NCBI GenBank assembly: GCA_964406945.1
Contig: CAYOTO010000008.1
Coordinates: forward strand, 1-64,000
DNA from: UBA2266 sp964406945
GTDB lineage: Bacteria > Planctomycetota > Phycisphaerae > Sedimentisphaerales > Anaerobacaceae
Direction of reading: 5' to 3'
DNA: 64,000 nucleotides
This document shows positions 61,801-64,000 of this stretch, one piece after another. Position 1 is the stretch's first letter. Every line of letters starts with the position of its first letter. The notes below the pieces were generated by a model that saw nothing but the letters and a program-made list of their open reading frames with translations, was not told the DNA's origin and searched no databases. Made by a program: the position numbers and the translations under genes.

Positions 61801-63181
61801 ATTTCGAGTCCTGCCCGCCGATTTCGAAGATTGTATCCACCTCGGGATTCACGATAGCCGCACCGGCCGCCTGGGCCGTTATCTCGTTAATGACGGTATC
61901 GGCGCCGATGAAGTCGCCGGTCAGATAACGCCCGGATCCCGTGGTCGCCGCGCCCATGATTTTGACCTTACCGGCGACGCGCTTACCGACGATATCCAGT
62001 CCTTGTCGCACCGCCTCAAGAGGACGGCCCGCCGTCCAGAGATATTCCTTGGCCAGAATTCGCTTGTGCACATCCATAACGACCACGTTCGTACTGAGCG
62101 AGCCCACGTCCACGCCGATGTACGCCTCTATCGGCTCGGTCGCCTTCTCGACCAGGTCCGAGTAGACCGGGCTTTTCGGCGGATCGTGCAGCGGTTTATC
62201 CAGGGACTGGCGCCGCGGTGCGCCCTGCAGAACGGTCCCGCGTTCTTTAAGGTAAGCGTCGATTTTCCCTAAATCCAGTTTTCCATCGTCCTTGGGGGCC
62301 CTGGTCTTTGCGACCAGAACCGCGCCGATGGCTCCGGTGAAGAAGTGTTGCTCCGGCACCACCAGCCCGCCCTCTGGTAACTGGAAGACGTACTCCAGGG
62401 CCTTGACTACGCCGACATTCGCCGCGACGCCGCCGGTGAAGATGATTGGCTTGACGAAATCCCTGCCGCAGCCGAGGTTGCTCTTGAGGTTCATTGCAAG
62501 AGCCCGGCACAGGCCCGCGATAATATCGCACACCGGAGTTGCCTGTTGCTGCAGGTGGATCATGTCGCTTTTGGCGAACACCGAGCAGCGTCCGGCCATT
62601 CTTGGAACGCTCTTGCTCTGGACCGCCAGTTCGCCGAACTCACCCTCGATTTCCACGCCCAGCCGCTGAGCCTGCTGATCCAAAAACGAGCCGGTTCCGG
62701 CCGCGCAAACGGTATTGAGCGCAAAATCGCGGACGCGGCCGCCTTTGCCGTTCTCACTCGAGAGGAACACCAGCTTGCTGTCCTGGCCGCCCATCTCGAC
62801 TATGGTGGCCTCGTCAAGATCCGGGTAGAGATGGTAAATCGCAGCGGCCTGAGCCGGCACCTCGTTGACGAACTCGATACCCAGCAGTTTCGCCACCAGA
62901 CGCCCGGCCGAACCGGTCGCGGCCGTCAGAGAAATATTCTTCGGGTTTACCTTTTCAAGGACCCGGCCCAGTTGACCGCGGGCGGTATCAATGGGTTTGC
63001 CCCTTGTGCGCTCGTAATTGCTGTAAATGACGCTGCCTTTTTCGTCCAGCAGAACCACATCGCTGCTTGTCGAGCCGATGTCGATGCCCAGAAACAAGTT
63101 GCTCTTGCCTCGCAGAGCTTCGGATCGGCGGTTTGCCGTTCCTTTTGAAACCACTGCGTCGCTTTGCGTCATATCATCCAT
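58805..63181 (-). CDS. Giant tandem HgdC/BadF-type activase with HgdB-like region
   Basis: 1458-aa protein of the acyl-CoA dehydratase activase family. Two ASKHA ATPase domains: the first about residues 29-295 (FLGIDIGSTSSDVVL, EMGGQDSKL), the second about 352-615 (YIGVDVGSLSTNVVV, EIGGQDSKYI). Each keeps the cluster cysteines (C159/C199 and C478/C518). A Cys-rich patch (C644, C647, C651, C668, C670) is followed by a DUF2229/HgdB-like region to the end (CFPVKVGYGHI, SRPYNGCDNGVN). Known relatives use ATP to drive low-potential electron transfer. No dehydratase alpha/beta pair is nearby. GGGAG lies before the ATG at 63181. A MarR gene lies upstream on the same strand. Confidence 0.9.
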   Translation of the reverse strand: MDDMTQSDAVVSKGTANRRSEALRGKSNLFLGIDIGSTSSDVVLLDEKGSVIYSNYERTRGKPIDTARGQLGRVLEKVNPKNISLTAATGSAGRLVAKLLGIEFVNEVPAQAAAIYHLYPDLDEATIVEMGGQDSKLVFLSSENGKGGRVRDFALNTVCAAGTGSFLDQQAQRLGVEIEGEFGELAVQSKSVPRMAGRCSVFAKSDMIHLQQQATPVCDIIAGLCRALAMNLKSNLGCGRDFVKPIIFTGGVAANVGVVKALEYVFQLPEGGLVVPEQHFFTGAIGAVLVAKTRAPKDDGKLDLGKIDAYLKERGTVLQGAPRRQSLDKPLHDPPKSPVYSDLVEKATEPIEAYIGVDVGSLSTNVVVMDVHKRILAKEYLWTAGRPLEAVRQGLDIVGKRVAGKVKIMGAATTGSGRYLTGDFIGADTVINEITAQAAGAAIVNPEVDTIFEIGGQDSKYISLENGVVVDFEMNHACAAGTGSFLEEQAERLGISIKGEFAEKAYASKAPLKLGERCTVFMESDLLSYQQQGAETEDMVAGLAYSIVANYLNRVVGRRKIGDRICFQGGTAFNHAVWAAFEKVVGKPIQVPDHHEVTGALGAAAIAAEHMKRLAEEEGRTQQSSFKGFENLVSIEYTVESFTCEHCANNCEIKKVQLPDSDPLYYGCRCDRYNLKKTDKKARGFDAFRFRSDLLKKCAGLSGDDVPTVTRDKKVGIPMMLLYWQYLPLFGRFLKELGFEVVLSGRTDKKLIAEGVESVTAQPCFPVKVGYGHIARLIKQGVDYIFLPSVVSAALEYEGNEHNQLCPYIQSIPYQADISFAEKLAKTRTKIITAPIRLGESEKVVAKTFVDLSAKLGVPPREARAALRQAEAAQQRFERAMLAKGREILDGLRPEDKLFILVSRPYNGCDNGVNLELPRKLADLGVQIIPMDMLDLSEPVLTDPQLHSNVYWKYGQKILRAGELIRRDPRLFAIYLSNFSCGPDSFLQTFFKDIMGSKPCLQLELDEHSADAGVITRLEAFFESLKNYRRGSAEADAPPEPRDQRTSPIEKDRTLYVPYMGDNSYGLAACFRSFGQPAQVMPVADEAALIRGRQFTTGKECLPCAITTGEMLSVIDQTDDAGEKVAFFMPAAQGPCRFGMYNCLQKLIMKYNDLEDVPIIAPSQDSTFYHQLGKSVGNCTAGTFKKHAWLSVIAIDLLRKLILRVRPMAVDSAVAQQVYDRSLARWLEGVEKRFTIPEAVQMMESIAAEFEAIELLSGVKKPKIGIVGEIYVRSHEFSNKNLVARFEELGAVCEVASLAEWVYYTNYTRAQMARRRGQWKYWVGNIVQDMVQRRIEKKLAAPLEKSFGPLAEPPLQECLDLGRKYVDDSFEGEAILTIGKTIEYHHQGFGGVVNAMPFTCMPSTVVSSMTRKISADCGDMPILSLSFDGQDDATLPTRLEAFVEQVRQSQKPITAGVR

Positions 63182-63301
63182 ACCAGTCTCCCAGAGCTTA
63201 CATAAAATCAGTAGCCGCCTGAGCCGGTCCGATACACGCAGAACCCGGTCTCGGCGGCGCAATTGCCAATATTATCTACTAAAACTCCAAAGGGGCGATT
63301 T

Positions 63302-63802
63302 TCATAATTCACCGTCGCCCGCCAACGCAAATTCGTCAATATTGCAGCGAACCTTTTCCAGCATCGAAACAAGTCTTTCCTGTTCGCTATCACTGAGTGC
63401 GGCCATAACCCGCCTGACCTCCTCGGCGTAGAGCGGTTCTACTTCGGCCAGCAGTTTAGCACCATAGGGCGTCAATTTCACTATGTTGTACCGCCGGTCG
63501 TCGGGCAACGTTGTCCGCTCCACGAGGTTCGCCTTCTCCATTCTGTCCACAAGGCTGGTGATATTGGCCCTGTTGACCAGAAGCATCTCACTCAGAGCCG
63601 CCTGGCTGAGCCCTCCGCGGGCGCCGCTTTGGTGGGCCAGCACCATCATCAAATTGAACTGAACGTCAGTCAGGCCCCAGTGGCGAAAAAACTCACCTGC
63701 TTTTTTGCGCAGTTGAGACGCGGTATAATACGTGCTCAACAGTGCCTTGTGGTCAAGCCGCGTAACAGGATTTCGAAAGCCCAATTCAGTTTCGAGAGAC
63801 AT
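63302..63802 (-). CDS. MarR-family transcriptional regulator
   Basis: 166-aa winged-helix regulator. Helices about 35-100 read WGLTDVQFNLMMVLAHQSG and then LSQAALSEMLLVNRANITSLVDRMEKANLVERTTLPDDRRYNIVKLT, the classic MarR recognition helix and wing. It precedes the activase gene by 120 bp on the same strand and probably controls it and itself. The ligand is unknown; MarR proteins often sense aromatic or acyl-CoA compounds, which would suit the neighbour. Confidence 0.93.
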   Translation of the reverse strand: MSLETELGFRNPVTRLDHKALLSTYYTASQLRKKAGEFFRHWGLTDVQFNLMMVLAHQSGARGGLSQAALSEMLLVNRANITSLVDRMEKANLVERTTLPDDRRYNIVKLTPYGAKLLAEVEPLYAEEVRRVMAALSDSEQERLVSMLEKVRCNIDEFALAGDGEL

Positions 63803-63878
63803 TTTTCACCCGATCTCGCCTACGGCGCGATACAGCCGGCCACAGTTGTTCAGGGCATTGCACATTTTGCTTTGCGCT

Positions 63879-63891
63879 ACTGAAGTTCAGT
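63879..63891. promoter_or_regulatory. Palindrome ACTGAA-G-TTCAGT, candidate MarR operator
   Basis: A perfect 6-1-6 inverted repeat about 20 bp downstream of the predicted start of transcription of the marR gene, placed where a bound MarR dimer would block its own promoter. Confidence 0.5.
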
Positions 63892-63911
63892 TATACATTG
63901 TTAAGATGTGT

Positions 63912-63939
63912 ATTATTCGCCCGTGAACTATCGTGTCAA
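63912..63939 (-). promoter_or_regulatory. Promoter for marR and the activase gene
   Basis: Minus strand TTGACA (63939-63934), 16-bp spacer, AATAAT (63917-63912). Perfect -35 and 5 of 6 -10; leader of about 100 nt to the ATG at 63802. Confidence 0.65.
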
Positions 63940-64000
63940 TGCAAATCAGGTGCTTTTTCATTATTTTTTGTCTCTGGTGGCGTCGCCGGTGCCCGCCGCA

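Noticed and set aside
1..64000. CRISPR arrays, insertion sequences or prophage
   Set aside because: No regularly spaced repeats, transposase, integrase or phage structural genes seen on either strand.

Overview
The window is a single chromosomal contig with two 100-N assembly gaps (4804-4903 and 39667-39766). Gene content indicates a Gram-negative, lipid-A-making, largely anaerobic or metabolically versatile bacterium. It has a full lpxA/lpxC-fabZ/lpxD/skp/bamA locus, many lipoproteins with lipoboxes, an LpxC-FabZ fusion, acidic tails on ribosomal proteins, BNR-propeller and ChbG-type carbohydrate enzymes, and a giant BadF/HgdC-type activase. Together these suggest a PVC-type bacterium, most likely Planctomycetota (Phycisphaerae-like). 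This placement is an inference from gene content; no marker phylogeny was run.

Layout. 1-5.4 kb: pcm, a TSUP permease, a lipoprotein, a BioD-type ATPase, nadB (3' end lost in a gap) and rnpB (RNase P RNA). 5.4-10.6 kb (minus): an ilvB-ilvN / chbG-like / ilvC / lipoprotein block for branched-chain amino acids; ilvB has a consensus TTGACA-17-TATAAT promoter and a structured leader. 11-16 kb: an Nfu scaffold, then a minus-strand surface-glycan cluster (GT-C glycosyltransferase, two methyltransferases, a methyltransferase-GT2 fusion) and mtnA. 17-25 kb (minus): a carbohydrate catabolic cluster with a flavoprotein dehydrogenase, secreted beta-propeller, KDPG-aldolase-like enzyme, SDR, and an 881-aa OYE/Fe-S/GltD-like fusion, followed by uvrA. 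28-30 kb: a small lipoprotein and endonuclease V.

29.9-44.6 kb (minus) is a long co-directional run: tRNA-Gln, glmU, prs, rplY, pth, rpsF, ssb, rpsR, rplI, dnaB, bamA, skp, lpxD, lpxC-fabZ, lpxA and a Gfo/Idh oxidoreductase. It couples UDP-GlcNAc and PRPP supply, translation, replication and outer-membrane biogenesis. 45-51.5 kb holds two entericidin-like small lipoproteins, a large lipoprotein, a site-2 protease homologue, GmhB, a membrane-anchored dual-specificity phosphatase and a PfkB kinase, then ftsK (51.6-54.1 kb).

54.3-57.3 kb is the main accessory segment: an SF2 (RadD-like) helicase with an unassigned N-terminal region, a small one-TM protein, and a small coiled-coil protein beside a 13-bp perfect inverted repeat. 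The helicase/TM pair is visibly richer in A/T than its neighbours and is the best candidate in the window for an undescribed (possibly defence) module. The window ends with a DUF4405-like membrane protein, a metallophosphoesterase remnant, a 1458-aa protein with two fused HgdC-type activase domains, and a MarR regulator with its own promoter and palindrome.
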